In this document: piece after piece, positions 36,499-45,597 of the stretch
Layout of the letters: each line of letters starts with the position of its first letter
Numbering within the stretch: the first letter of the stretch is position 1
Origin: Pseudomonas sp. Irchel s3h17
Lineage (GTDB): Bacteria > Pseudomonadota > Gammaproteobacteria > Pseudomonadales > Pseudomonadaceae
DNA length: 64,000 nt
Assembly (NCBI RefSeq): GCF_900187505.1
Contig: NZ_FYDL01000003.1
Coordinates: 310,001-374,000, forward strand
Direction: 5' to 3'
Translations under genes and position numbers: made by a program
The notes under the pieces: generated by a model
Seen by the model: the letters and a program-made list of their open reading frames with translations, nothing else
Told to the model about the DNA's origin: nothing
Database searches by the model: none

Positions 36499-37881
36499 TC
36501 AGGATGAAGATGAAGCCGATTCAGCCTGGCGACCCGCACGCACCAGCAGCACGCGGTCCAGAAGCCACACCACCACCAGCGACGCCCCCACCAACGGGAA
36601 CATCACGGCCAGGGCCAACATGATCAGCACCCCGGTTTTCCAGGTCGGCAGGTCATGGCGCAGCGGCGGCACCCCGAACTTGCCCTGGGGACGACGCTTC
36701 CACCAGATCACCACACCGCTGACGGCGCTGAGCAGGATCATCAGGCAGATCAGCAGGATGACGATCTGGTTGAACAGGCCGAACATCTTGCCCTCGTGCA
36801 GCACCACCCCCAGTTCGGTGGCACGGGCGACGTTGCCGTAGTGCTCCCAACGCACATCGGCGAGGACTTCGCCGCTGTACTGGTCGACATGCAGGGTGGC
36901 GTCGTTGCGCGGGTCGTCGGCAAACACCGCGATGGTAAACACGCCGCTGGCGGTGCTCGGAAAGGTGATGCTGTAACCGGGCTCGACCTGGCGTTGCCCG
37001 GCAATGTCCTGCACATCCTGCAGGCTGATGGTTGGCGCGGCCGGTGCAGTGCTGGCACCGCCGTGGGCCATGTGTTCGGCATGGTCGCCGGACATAGGCA
37101 TCGGCGTGTTTTCCATGGCCCAGGGCACGGTCTGGCGGGTGGCGGTGTTGAGGCTGCGCGCCTGCTCGTCGGACTTGGGCACGTTGTCCCACATCGCGGC
37201 CGGGAAGCGATTCCAGACTTCAGCGTATTTCGCGCCCCAGAAACCGGTCCAGGTCATGCCGCTGAGCAGCATCACCAGCAACAGGGCGGCGCCCCAGAAT
37301 CCGGTGACCGCGTGCAGGTCACGCCAAAGCACACGGCCTTTGCTGCTCAACCGTGGCCACAGAATCCCGGCGCCACCCTTGCCTCGTGGCCACCACAGGA
37401 AGACGCCGGACACGACCAGCACGATGCCCCAGCCCGCGGCCATCTCGATCAATCGATCGCCGACGGTGCCGATCATCAGCTCGCCATGAATGGCCCGGGC
37501 GATCGCCTGCAGGTTGTTCTTCGCGTCCTGCTCGCCCAGGACGTCGCCCTGATACGGGTCGACGAACACGTTCAGTTCGCTGCCCGCGTTCTTCACGACG
37601 AATTGCGCGCTGCGTTCGGCGTTGATCGGCGGCAGGTACTGGGTGACCTGGCCTTGTGGATAAGCCGATTGCACACGGTTGAGCAGCGTGTCGGCGCTGA
37701 GGCTGTGATGGCCGGCCGGCACATTCATCAGGCTGCCGTACATCAGCGGGTCGAGTTGCGGCTTGAACAGGTAAATGATGCCGGTCAGGGCCAGCATCAC
37801 CATGAACGGCGCGACGAATAGCCCGGCATAAAAATGCCAGCGCCAGGCCAGGTTGTAGAAGTTCGGTGTGGGTTGCTTCAT
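36499..37881 (-). CDS. PepSY-domain inner-membrane protein
   Basis: From ATG 37881 (MKQPTPNFYNLAWRWHFYAG) the product is 460 aa. It has four main hydrophobic segments (GLFVAPFMVMLALTGIIYLF, then MAAGWGIVLVVSGVFLWWPR, then LLLVMLLSGMTWTGF, and VILLICLMILLSAVSGVVIW), with periplasmic PepSY-type regions between. A His/Met-containing loop (MPMSGDHAEHMAHGGAS) hints at metal contact. PepSY-TM proteins near TonB receptors are thought to help metal reduction or uptake. It follows the OprC-like receptor gene, 118 nt downstream, with a short REP hairpin between. Confidence 0.88.
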   Translation of the reverse strand: MKQPTPNFYNLAWRWHFYAGLFVAPFMVMLALTGIIYLFKPQLDPLMYGSLMNVPAGHHSLSADTLLNRVQSAYPQGQVTQYLPPINAERSAQFVVKNAGSELNVFVDPYQGDVLGEQDAKNNLQAIARAIHGELMIGTVGDRLIEMAAGWGIVLVVSGVFLWWPRGKGGAGILWPRLSSKGRVLWRDLHAVTGFWGAALLLVMLLSGMTWTGFWGAKYAEVWNRFPAAMWDNVPKSDEQARSLNTATRQTVPWAMENTPMPMSGDHAEHMAHGGASTAPAAPTISLQDVQDIAGQRQVEPGYSITFPSTASGVFTIAVFADDPRNDATLHVDQYSGEVLADVRWEHYGNVARATELGVVLHEGKMFGLFNQIVILLICLMILLSAVSGVVIWWKRRPQGKFGVPPLRHDLPTWKTGVLIMLALAVMFPLVGASLVVVWLLDRVLLVRAGRQAESASSSS

Positions 37882-37933
37882 TACATGTGCTCCGCTGGGC
37901 TTGGATCTTTTCGTTGTTCTCGAACTGCACACC

Positions 37934-37963
37934 TGTGGCGAGGGAGCAGGCGCCCTCGCCACA
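37934..37963. repeat. Short REP-like hairpin
   Basis: TGTGGCGAGGG and CCCTCGCCACA are perfect 11-bp arms around 8 nt, a collapsed form of the longer REPIN-like unit. A further partial unit GCGGGCTTGCCCGC lies just beyond (37981-37994). Both are in the gap between the receptor and PepSY genes. Confidence 0.8.
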
Positions 37964-37999
37964 AGGGCAGTGTTCATGTGCGGGCTTGCCCGCGATGCG

Positions 38000-40129
38000 T
38001 TAGAAGCTCATGTCCACCTTGGTCCAGAGCGTGCGCCCCGGTTCGTTGATCGCTTGCGGGTCATTGGCCGGATAGCCGAACCCGGCATTGCCGGCCAGGT
38101 TCAGGTGCTCGGCGTAGTTTTTGCCGAACAGGTTGTCGACGCCGCTGCTGACCTTCCAGTGCTGATTGATCCGGTAGCTGCCGTTGAGCGAGAACACCCC
38201 GAAGCCTGAGCTCTTGCCGTAGTCCTTGCCCACCACGTTGCCCTTGTTCAGGTCGATGCGATTCTGTGCCGCCACCACGCGCCACAAGGCCCCGGTGCTC
38301 CACTTGTCTTCGCTGTAGGTCAGGCCGAAGCGTGCATCCAGTGGTGGCATCTGCGGCAAAGCGGTGTCGTGGGTGGTGTCTTTGCCCCAGGCGTAGGCCA
38401 GGGTCGCATCGGCTTTCCAGTTGGACGTCAGGTTGTACGCCGCACCGAGTTCGCCGCCCATGATCCGGGCGTTGACGTTCTCGGCCCGTGAGGTCGTGCC
38501 CATCGGGGTCGGGGTGTAGTCGAACAGGATGTAGTCGTGTACTTCACCGATGTAGGCCGACGCCCAGGCTTCGAGGTCCTGGGTCTTGTATTGCAGGCCG
38601 ACGTCGAGCTGAGTGGTTTTTTCCGGCTGGATCGAATCGAAGGCATTGAGCGAGCCGATCGGGCCGGACTTGGGCGAGAACAGCTCCCAGTAATCCGGGA
38701 AGCGCTCGACATGACCCAGCCCGGCGTACAGGGTGGTCGGGCTGTCTGCCAGGTCGTGTTCATAGCGCACGAAGCCGCTGGGCAGGGTATCGGCACGCGT
38801 GTCGTCAGCGGTCGGGTTGGGCCGGGTGGTCATTCCCGAGCCGAGGGTCTGGCGATAATCCTTGGCCGAAGCGCGGTCCAGTCGTGCGCCGGTGATCAGG
38901 CGATCTCGGTCGGCGGCGTACCAGGTCAGCTCGCCGAACGCGCCATAGTTGTGAAAGTCCGCATCCTTGTTGCGTGGCACGTCCTTGTAGGTGTCGATAC
39001 CCATCGCCTTACGCTGGCGATGTTCGTTGGTCTGGGCGTCGATGCCGCTGATCAGTTGCAGGTCGGCCCAGCGCCAGGTGGCCTTGATACGCGCGCCGAG
39101 GGTACGACGGTCGACGTTCGAGGCCATGGGCCCCGCCATCATCCCGGTGCCGGACGGTGAGCGCAGTGTGTAGTTGTCCATCACGTGGTCGGCGTAGTTG
39201 TAGTAGACCTGTGCCTCGAGCTTTTCCAGCACGTCGCTGAGGTTCGACTGCTCGAAGCGCAGGCCGAGGCTTTCGCGCTTGAACTGCGAGCCATCCATGC
39301 CGCGTCCGGCGTAACGCGCCTCACCGTCACCCTTGCCGGCGGTCAGCTCCAGCAGTGTGTCGGCGCTCGGGGTCCAGCCCACGGCCACATCGCCGTTCCA
39401 CTTGTCGTAGCGCGACGGCACGGTGTCGTTGTCGCCGTCGCGGTAATCGTCGGAATGGGCGGTGTTGCCGATCACTCGCACGTAGCCCTGCGGGCCACCG
39501 GCGGCGGCATCCACCACTTTGTCGAAGCGTCCGTTGGAGCCACCCAGCACGCTGGCGTTCACCCGGCTGCCGAGCTCGCCGAAGCTTTCCGGCTCGCGGT
39601 CAAACAGGATGGTGCCCGCCGAAGCACCGGGGCCCCAGAGCACGGTTTGCGGGCCCTTGATGACCGTCAGCTTGTCGTAGGTCTCTGGCGAGATGTACGA
39701 GGTCGGTGCGTCCATTCGACCTGGGCAGGCACCCAGCAGTGTGCTGCCGTTGGTGAGGATGTTCAGCCGCGAGCCGAACATGCCGCGCAATACCGGATCG
39801 CCATTGGTGCCGCCGTTGCGTACCAGGGCAAAGCCGGGAATGGTTTTCAGGTAGTCAGCGCCGTCACTGGCCGGCACCGGTTGGCGCGGGTCCTTGGGGT
39901 TGGTGACGATGGTCAGCGGCGAACTGGGGGCGATGGCGGTGATCACCGTCGGACTCAGCTCTTCGGTGTGCTGGCTGTGATCGGTCGGTGACTCGGCGGC
40001 ACCGGCCATTGGCGCGAGGAGGGCACCGCAGAGCACGGTGACGGCCTGTTTGATACGAACCCGGCAAGGGTTCGGGGTGAAGGATGCCTGAGCAGCGCTC
40101 AAGCGTGTGTCAGCAGAAAACCTGGACAT
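38000..40129 (-). CDS. oprC: TonB-dependent copper receptor OprC
   Basis: Starting at ATG 40129, the 709-aa protein has a signal region ending near AGAAESP, a plug domain (GADYLKTIPGFALVRNGGTN, VIKGPQTVLWGPGASAGTIL) and a 22-strand-type barrel ending in TLWTKVDMSF. It matches the OprC/NosA group. Copper ligands described for P. aeruginosa OprC are a Cys-x3-Met and His-x-Met pair; here C135-PGR-M139 and H315-V-M317 are present, both shifted by 8 residues. This supports copper capture at the outer membrane. It precedes the PepSY gene and follows the DUF2946/PCuAC genes. Confidence 0.93.
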   Translation of the reverse strand: MSRFSADTRLSAAQASFTPNPCRVRIKQAVTVLCGALLAPMAGAAESPTDHSQHTEELSPTVITAIAPSSPLTIVTNPKDPRQPVPASDGADYLKTIPGFALVRNGGTNGDPVLRGMFGSRLNILTNGSTLLGACPGRMDAPTSYISPETYDKLTVIKGPQTVLWGPGASAGTILFDREPESFGELGSRVNASVLGGSNGRFDKVVDAAAGGPQGYVRVIGNTAHSDDYRDGDNDTVPSRYDKWNGDVAVGWTPSADTLLELTAGKGDGEARYAGRGMDGSQFKRESLGLRFEQSNLSDVLEKLEAQVYYNYADHVMDNYTLRSPSGTGMMAGPMASNVDRRTLGARIKATWRWADLQLISGIDAQTNEHRQRKAMGIDTYKDVPRNKDADFHNYGAFGELTWYAADRDRLITGARLDRASAKDYRQTLGSGMTTRPNPTADDTRADTLPSGFVRYEHDLADSPTTLYAGLGHVERFPDYWELFSPKSGPIGSLNAFDSIQPEKTTQLDVGLQYKTQDLEAWASAYIGEVHDYILFDYTPTPMGTTSRAENVNARIMGGELGAAYNLTSNWKADATLAYAWGKDTTHDTALPQMPPLDARFGLTYSEDKWSTGALWRVVAAQNRIDLNKGNVVGKDYGKSSGFGVFSLNGSYRINQHWKVSSGVDNLFGKNYAEHLNLAGNAGFGYPANDPQAINEPGRTLWTKVDMSF

Positions 40130-40219
40130 AAAGGTTCCATCAATCAGTCGTAAACACACGGCCAGCCGCCTTTGGCTGTCGGACTGGACAGTTGGCCGTG
40201 TCGGTTGTGGTGAAGGGGT

Positions 40220-40678
40220 TTACGTGACGATGGGCGGGGCGCGGGTACGGGCGCCGGGGAAGACGGTTTGCCGGGCATGGCCCAGGCGTGGGGAGGGGCT
40301 GATGAAGTGAGGGTCGGGCGGTGTGTCGAAGAGCGCCAGCGACAGGCTGCCGGGCAGGGCGGGGCAGTTGAAGAGCAGGCTGCAATAGCCGCACTTTTCC
40401 CAGATGGCGTGATGGTCGGATTGCGGCGGGCAGTGTTCGGCGGCCGGTTGTACGTCATGCCCGGCATGGGCGGTGGACGACATGTCCATGCTCATGTCCA
40501 TCGACATGCTCATGGACATTGGCGCGCGTTGATCCATCGGCATCGACTGAGAGATCAGTGGACCGATAAAGATCATCAGCATGGCGAACAGGCTGATCCA
40601 GCTGCCGCGCGCGACCGTCAACGAGGCCTTGCGTGGCACGGATCGCCTGCGGTCGCGTGAGCGCAATGCGGGCGGCAA
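40220..40678 (-). CDS. DUF2946 protein with Met/His-rich segment
   Basis: The frame starts with a TTG at 40678 directly after the PCuAC stop; other starts (for example GTG) are possible, so the N-terminus is uncertain. The product is up to 152 aa. It has one hydrophobic segment (WISLFAMLMIFIGPLISQ), then a Met/His-rich stretch (SMSMSMDMSMDMSSTAHAGH), then the DUF2946 signature HHAIWEKCGYCSLLFNCPAL with three Cys. Position next to OprC and PCuAC suggests copper handling; the molecular role is unknown. Confidence 0.82.
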   Translation of the reverse strand: MPPALRSRDRRRSVPRKASLTVARGSWISLFAMLMIFIGPLISQSMPMDQRAPMSMSMSMDMSMDMSSTAHAGHDVQPAAEHCPPQSDHHAIWEKCGYCSLLFNCPALPGSLSLALFDTPPDPHFISPSPRLGHARQTVFPGARTRAPPIVT

Positions 40679-41173
40679 CTACTGGGCGTGCTGGTGCACT
40701 TGGCTGCCGGCAGGCGGTTGCTTCTGCACCGCGACCTCAACGGTCACGTCGCCGGATTTTTCGAACTGCAGGGTCAGCGCGAAACGCTTGCCGTCGGTGA
40801 GCAGGCTACGGTCCTTTAGCTCCAGCAACATGACGTGGTACGCCATTGGCGCGAAGGTGACGGTGCCGCCAGCCGGGATTTCGACACTCGGGACCTGCTG
40901 CATTTTCATCAGGTCGTTTTGCATCACGTGCTCGTGCAGCTCGGCCTTGCCGGCAATCGGCGACGCGACGCTGAGCAGGCGATCGGCGGTTTTACCGTGG
41001 TTCTGAATCACGAAGTAGGCCGCCACGGTCGGTGCATTGGGCGGCAACTCTTGCGACCAGGGGTGGGCGATCTGCAGGTCGCCGACGGTGTATTCGTGGG
41101 CATTGGCAAAGCAGGCAGGCAACAGCAACGCGGCCAGCAGCAGCGACTGCTTGACCAGGGATAGTTTCAACAT
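40679..41173 (-). CDS. Periplasmic copper chaperone PCu(A)C
   Basis: The 164-aa product has a signal peptide (MLKLSLVKQSLLLAALLLPA) and the PCuAC cupredoxin-like domain with the copper motif ELHEHVMQNDLMKMQQ and later APMAYHVMLL, matching the H(M)X10MX21HXM pattern. PCuAC binds Cu(I) in the periplasm and delivers it, often to cytochrome oxidase. The C-terminal tail (QPPAGSQVHQHAQ) has further His residues. It lies between two DUF2946 genes, upstream of oprC. Confidence 0.92.
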   Translation of the reverse strand: MLKLSLVKQSLLLAALLLPACFANAHEYTVGDLQIAHPWSQELPPNAPTVAAYFVIQNHGKTADRLLSVASPIAGKAELHEHVMQNDLMKMQQVPSVEIPAGGTVTFAPMAYHVMLLELKDRSLLTDGKRFALTLQFEKSGDVTVEVAVQKQPPAGSQVHQHAQ

Positions 41174-41220
41174 GGCAGTTCTCCGGAACGATTTAAAACG
41201 CAGGTCAATTGCGAATCGAA

Positions 41221-41628
41221 TCAGGCCAGGGGGGAGGCGCGCGGGTTGAGACTGGGCCATTGCTGGCGAGGCGTGGGAGCGTCGAGGGTCGGCGGCGGCA
41301 GGCTTCGATTGCTCTCGAAGTGCGCGAAGTACAGGTGTGGCGCATGGCCTGGCAGCGCCATCAAGGGCGCCGAGCCGGAGCAACACCAGCAATGCTGCAT
41401 GTTGGAGTGGTCGTCGTTTTGCGGGGCTTTTTGCTCGAGATCACCGAGGGATATCGCCACCAGCCTGGTGCCGCTGGACGAACAGAAACTGCCCCACAAC
41501 AATTGCTCGGCTGGCGACTGGCCGGACGCTTTGCTCATCGCACCGGACATTGGCATGGCAAGCATGTTGAACAGCACTGCGAAGCAGGCGATCCAGGCAA
41601 ATGCGAGCCGTTGTCGGGACATGGTCAT
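41221..41628 (-). CDS. DUF2946 family protein
   Basis: The 135-aa product has an N-terminal hydrophobic segment (FAWIACFAVLFNMLAMPMSG) and the DUF2946 Cys/His motif SNMQHCWCCSGSAPLMALPG. It is shorter in Met residues than the related protein at 40220. It lies 47 nt before the PCuAC gene and likely begins the copper group DUF2946-PCuAC-DUF2946-oprC-PepSY. Function unknown. Confidence 0.82.
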   Translation of the reverse strand: MTMSRQRLAFAWIACFAVLFNMLAMPMSGAMSKASGQSPAEQLLWGSFCSSSGTRLVAISLGDLEQKAPQNDDHSNMQHCWCCSGSAPLMALPGHAPHLYFAHFESNRSLPPPTLDAPTPRQQWPSLNPRASPLA

Positions 41629-41735
41629 ATCCGGTCGAGTGGGAGATCAGGTGGCGTATTTAGCCTGATCGGGATTGATAAGTAAAAATCCGTTGTGCGG
41701 TGTGGTGTCGCAGACAAGCGTGGAGCCTTTCCTTT

Positions 41736-42059
41736 TCAGTGCACCGGTACCGCATGCACCTGCATATCTACGCCGAGCGTCGTGCGTATCACGGCAAATA
41801 TGGCTGCCAGGTTATCCATGCTGGGATTCCCCTTGGCGGACAGCATTCTGTGCAGGCTCTTGCTGGGCTTCGACGTCTCTATTGCCAACGCTTCGAAACC
41901 GACTGTGGCGTTGACGAGATCGCGAAGAATGATACGAGCCATTTCCGGTTCGCCATTGAGGAATAGAGTAGCAGCCTCATCGAGTAATGCTTGGGCGAAC
42001 TCAGGGTCACGCTGGGCGCGCTCGGCAATCGTATGTTTGTAACTTCGTGTGAGTGCCAT
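41736..42059 (-). CDS. HigA-type antitoxin (HTH addiction-module protein)
   Basis: The 107-aa protein (MALTRSYKHTIAERAQRDPE) has the pattern of the addiction-module antidote family: a helical N-terminal part (EFAQALLDEAATLFLNGEPE) and an HTH region (LAIETSKPSKSLHRMLSAKG, NPSMDNLAAIFAVI). It should bind its toxin and repress the shared promoter. It starts 4 nt after the toxin gene ends. Toxin-first order is typical of higBA-like modules. Confidence 0.88.
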   Translation of the reverse strand: MALTRSYKHTIAERAQRDPEFAQALLDEAATLFLNGEPEMARIILRDLVNATVGFEALAIETSKPSKSLHRMLSAKGNPSMDNLAAIFAVIRTTLGVDMQVHAVPVH

Positions 42060-42063
42060 TGAG

Positions 42064-42399
42064 TTACCTCATGTTCCTTTCAGTCTTTTTCCGGGTGCGA
42101 AATTCGGCCACGAGTGTTTTTGCCTGTTTGATATCCATCTTCTGGGTGGACTTGTCGCCGCCTCCAAACAGAATGATCAGGCGCTTGCCTTCCTGTACCA
42201 GATAGATTCTGTATCCCGGGCCCCAATTGATACGGTATTCACCGAGACCATCAAACCATTTGATGTTGGATGTATTACCCATTTCCAATCGCACTAGCGC
42301 GTTGGACACCTTGAGTGCTGCCTGTGCATTCAAGGTGCTGAACCATCGTCCGAACGGGCTAGCATCGTTGTCCTGAAGGTATTCTTCGAGTGTGATCAC
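42064..42399 (-). CDS. RelE/HigB-type toxin of a type II toxin-antitoxin module
   Basis: I prefer the GTG at 42399, with AAGG upstream (an open frame to a TTG at 42420 adds seven residues). The protein is 111 aa, beginning MITLEEYLQDNDASPFGRWF. The core LVRLEMGNTSNIKWFDGLGE, YRINWGPGYRIYLVQEGKRL and LFGGGDKSTQKMDI matches the phage-derived Gp49-like/HigB toxins of the RelE/ParE superfamily, which are mostly mRNA interferases. Activity is not provable from sequence. Confidence 0.86.
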   Translation of the reverse strand: MITLEEYLQDNDASPFGRWFSTLNAQAALKVSNALVRLEMGNTSNIKWFDGLGEYRINWGPGYRIYLVQEGKRLIILFGGGDKSTQKMDIKQAKTLVAEFRTRKKTERNMR

Positions 42400-42455
42400 A
42401 GGCGGCCTTGAAGGTAACAAATAGGTTACTGTTCATGCAAGCGAGTGATCCTGCC

Positions 42456-43187
42456 TCAAGAAGTGAATGCTGCCAACGCCTCAAGTGTTTCGTTGAGCGT
42501 CAGGAACTCCCGCTCAACCTCCTGCAGCACCGGTCGCTTGAGAATCAACACCGGTACCCCACGCTCGCGCGCCACTTCAAGCTTGGGTTCGGTGGCACTG
42601 CTGCCGCTGTTCTTGCTGATCAGCACGTCGATCTGTCGGCGCTCGAACAGTGCGCGTTCGTCTTCAATGTGGAACGGCCCGCGCGCTCCGATCACTTCGC
42701 AGCGTTCATTGCCGGGGTAAACCTCCAGCGCGCGCAGGGTCCAGAACTGTTCGGGCGGGATTTCATCCAGGTGCTGCAGCGGCTCGCGACCCAGGGTGAA
42801 CAACGGGCGCTTGAAGGGTTCCAGCGCCTTGACCAGTTCGGCCCAGTCGCTGACTTCCCGCCAATCGTCCCCGGCTTGCGCTTGCCACGCAGGACGGCGC
42901 AAGGCCCAGCACGGGATGCCACTGTGTTGCGCGGCAGTCGCGGCGTTCTGGCTGATTTGCGCGGCGTAGGGGTGAGTGGCGTCGAGCAGCAAGTCGATGC
43001 CTTGCTCCTGGATGAAACGCGCCAGGCCTTCAGCGCCGCCATAGCCACCCACCCGCACCTGACAGTTCAGGTCGGTGGGCACTCGACCGACACCGGCCAG
43101 GCTGTAGAGGTGGCTCGGGCCCAGGGTGCGGGCAATCGCCAGGGCTTCGGTGACGCCACCGAGCAACAGCAGGCGCTTCATTGCCAT
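42456..43187 (-). CDS. cobK: Precorrin-6A reductase CobK
   Basis: CobK (243 aa) reduces precorrin-6A to precorrin-6B with NADPH. The nucleotide motif [17 protein letters not shown] starts at residue 5, with later family stretches [20 protein letters not shown] and [20 protein letters not shown]. It overlaps cbiD by 10 nt and is third in the minus-strand run cobL-cbiD-cobK. Confidence 0.93.
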   Translation of the reverse strand: MAMKRLLLLGGVTEALAIARTLGPSHLYSLAGVGRVPTDLNCQVRVGGYGGAEGLARFIQEQGIDLLLDATHPYAAQISQNAATAAQHSGIPCWALRRPAWQAQAGDDWREVSDWAELVKALEPFKRPLFTLGREPLQHLDEIPPEQFWTLRALEVYPGNERCEVIGARGPFHIEDERALFERRQIDVLISKNSGSSATEPKLEVARERGVPVLILKRPVLQEVEREFLTLNETLEALAAFTS

Positions 43188-44275
43188 GCTCCCGCATGGC
43201 CGACGATGCCGCCCTGGCGGTCGATGGCAAACACCTCGACCTGTACCTGTCGGGGCACCACGCTGCGGGCGAAATCCAGCGCGTGCTGGCAGACCGCATC
43301 ACCCAGGGCGATACCGGCGGCGCTGGCCATCGCCAGGGCCTGCTGGCTGGTATTGGCCTCGCGAATGTTCTGCTGCAACGCTTCGTCGGCCCCGATGGCA
43401 GCGGCCCATTCGGCCAGTTGTGGCAGGTCGATGCTCGAATGACGGCTGTGCAGGTCCATGTGCCCGGCGGCGAGCTTGCTGATTTTGCCAAAGCCACCGC
43501 ACAGGCTGAGTTTATCCACAGGCACTTTGCGCAGGTGCTTGAGCACGGCACCGACGAAGTCACCCATTTCGATCAGGGCGATTTCCGGCAGGTCATAGAC
43601 CCGGCGCATGGTGTCTTCGCTAGCATTGCCGGTGCATGCGGCGATGTGCAGGTAGCCATTGGTCCTGGCGACGTCGATGCCCTGATGGATCGAGGCGATG
43701 TACGCCGCGCAGGAAAAGGGGCGCACGATGCCGCTGGTGCCGAGTATGGACAGCCCACCCAGAATGCCCAGGCGCGGGTTCATGGTCTTGAGCGCCAGGG
43801 CTTCGCCATTTTCGACATTGACCGTCACCGCAAAACCGCCGCTGTAGCCGAACTCCAGTGCCAGCGAAGACAGGTGGTCGGTCATCATCTTGCGTGGCAC
43901 CGGATTGATTGCCGGTTCCCCGACGCCCAGCACCAGCCCCGGACGGGTGACGGTGCCGACGCCTTGGCCAGCGCTAAAGAGAACGCCGGGCTCAGGGGTC
44001 AGGCGGACCTGGCTGTAGAGCAGCGCGCCGTGCGTCACGTCGGGGTCGTCGCCAGCGTCCTTGATAGTCCCGGCTTCGGCGCCATCGGCGGTCAGCCGGC
44101 AAAACTCCAGGCGCATCCGCACCTGCTTGCCTTTGGGCAGGACGATTTCCACCGCATCGCTGCTCACGCCGCCGAGCAGCAAGCGTGCCGCCGCGAGGCT
44201 GGTGGCCGTGGCGCAGCTGCCGGTGGTCAGGCCGCTGCGCAGGGGGGTAGGTTGTTCGGCGGTTTCGTCACGCAT
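43178..44275 (-). CDS. cbiD: Cobalt-precorrin-5B (C1)-methyltransferase CbiD
   Basis: From ATG 44275 ([20 protein letters not shown]) the protein is 365 aa. The CbiD signature [20 protein letters not shown] and [20 protein letters not shown], and the [20 protein letters not shown] region, are clear. CbiD methylates C1 in the anaerobic route, but in Pseudomonas it is encoded among aerobic-route genes. It overlaps cobL by 8 nt. The frame upstream of 44275 is shadow within cobL. Confidence 0.93.
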   Translation of the reverse strand: MRDETAEQPTPLRSGLTTGSCATATSLAAARLLLGGVSSDAVEIVLPKGKQVRMRLEFCRLTADGAEAGTIKDAGDDPDVTHGALLYSQVRLTPEPGVLFSAGQGVGTVTRPGLVLGVGEPAINPVPRKMMTDHLSSLALEFGYSGGFAVTVNVENGEALALKTMNPRLGILGGLSILGTSGIVRPFSCAAYIASIHQGIDVARTNGYLHIAACTGNASEDTMRRVYDLPEIALIEMGDFVGAVLKHLRKVPVDKLSLCGGFGKISKLAAGHMDLHSRHSSIDLPQLAEWAAAIGADEALQQNIREANTSQQALAMASAAGIALGDAVCQHALDFARSVVPRQVQVEVFAIDRQGGIVGHAGAWQ

Positions 44276-45479
44276 CGAAGGGCTTGACCACGTCCAGCAA
44301 GGTGATGGGCAGCGCCTGGCGCCAGGTGTCGAAGTCACCCAGCGGCTGCGCCTGGGCAATATGAATCCGCGTCAGTTCGCCGCCGTGTTTTTCGCGCCAG
44401 GCCATCAGGGTCATTTCGCTTTGCAGGGTGACCGCATTGGCAACCAGTCGTCCACCGGGTTTGAGCTGTTCCCAGCAGGTGTCCAGTACGCCGTCACGGG
44501 TGACCCCGCCACCGATGAAAATCGCGTCGGGTCGTTCCAGTCCGGCCAGCGCCTGCGGTGCACTGCCGCGGATCAATTGCAGGCCCGGTACGCCGAGTGC
44601 GTCGCGGTTGTGTTCGATCAGTTGCTGGCGGCCTGCATCGGCTTCAATGGCCAGCGTGCGGCAGCTTGGGTGGGCGCGCATCCATTCGATGCCGATCGAG
44701 CCAGAGCCCGCGCCAACGTCCCACAGCAGTTCGCCGGGCACCGGGGCCAGACGGGCCAGGGTGATGGCGCGCACGTCGCGCTTGGTCAACTGGCCGTCGT
44801 GCTTGAAGGCTGAGTCCGGCAGGCCGGCCAGGCGTGACCCGCGCGGGGTATCCCGCTGGGCGATGCATTCGATGGCCAGCACATTCAGGTCGGCCACCGA
44901 CGGCTCGTTCCAGTCGCTGGCGAGACCCTCGAGGCGCCGCTCCGCCTCGCCCCCCAAGTGTTCCAGCACGCTGATCCGGCTCGGCCCGAAGCCGCGCTCG
45001 CGCAACAGGGCGGCAATCGCCGCCGGGCTGTGCCGGTCGTTGCTCAATACCAACAGGCGAACGCCACTGAACAGCTGGGCATTGAGGGCGGCGACCGGGC
45101 GCGCGACCACCGACAGCGTCACCACATCCTGCAACGGCCAGCCCATCCGCGCCGCCGCGAGTGAACAGGAAGAGGGCGCGGGCAGGACTCGCATCTCCTC
45201 ACACGGCACTTGCCGCGCCAGGCTGGCGCCCACGCCGAACAGCATGGGGTCGCCGCTGGCCAGCACGCAGACGGGTTCGCCACGCCGTGCCAGCAAGGGC
45301 TCCAGGGAAAAAGGACTAGGCCACGGCTGACGTTCGCCGCGAATGCACGCCGGCAACAGATCGAGTTGCCGTTGCCCCCCGACAATTCGCGAGGCACCGA
45401 GCAACGCGTGCCGAGCGTGCTTGCCCAGACCCTTGAAGCCGTCTTCGCCGATGCCTACTACTGTCAGCCAGGGAGCCAT
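44268..45479 (-). CDS. cobL: Precorrin-6B methyltransferase/decarboxylase CobL (CbiE-CbiT fusion)
   Basis: CobL (403 aa) has two parts. The CbiE-like tetrapyrrole methylase occupies about residues 1-200 ([35 protein letters not shown]). The CbiT-like SAM methyltransferase occupies about 215-403 ([40 protein letters not shown]). It methylates C5 and C15 and removes the C12 acetate carboxyl. It is first in the minus-strand operon and divergent from cobG. Confidence 0.94.
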   Translation of the reverse strand: MAPWLTVVGIGEDGFKGLGKHARHALLGASRIVGGQRQLDLLPACIRGERQPWPSPFSLEPLLARRGEPVCVLASGDPMLFGVGASLARQVPCEEMRVLPAPSSCSLAAARMGWPLQDVVTLSVVARPVAALNAQLFSGVRLLVLSNDRHSPAAIAALLRERGFGPSRISVLEHLGGEAERRLEGLASDWNEPSVADLNVLAIECIAQRDTPRGSRLAGLPDSAFKHDGQLTKRDVRAITLARLAPVPGELLWDVGAGSGSIGIEWMRAHPSCRTLAIEADAGRQQLIEHNRDALGVPGLQLIRGSAPQALAGLERPDAIFIGGGVTRDGVLDTCWEQLKPGGRLVANAVTLQSEMTLMAWREKHGGELTRIHIAQAQPLGDFDTWRQALPITLLDVVKPFDA

Positions 45480-45597
45480 CTATATTCCTCAAACATGTAT
45501 GTTCCGACGGGCAGGCTTTTCATGCCGCCAGACAAAGCAGGCATAATACCGCGCCTTCGTCCGCGAAGCGCTTCTACCTCTTGAACCGGTCGCCCCC

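Noticed and set aside
45480..45597. Possible cobalamin riboswitch between cobL and cobG
   Set aside because: I looked for a B12-box-like GCCACTG and supporting stems in this 118-nt gap and before oprC and found none.
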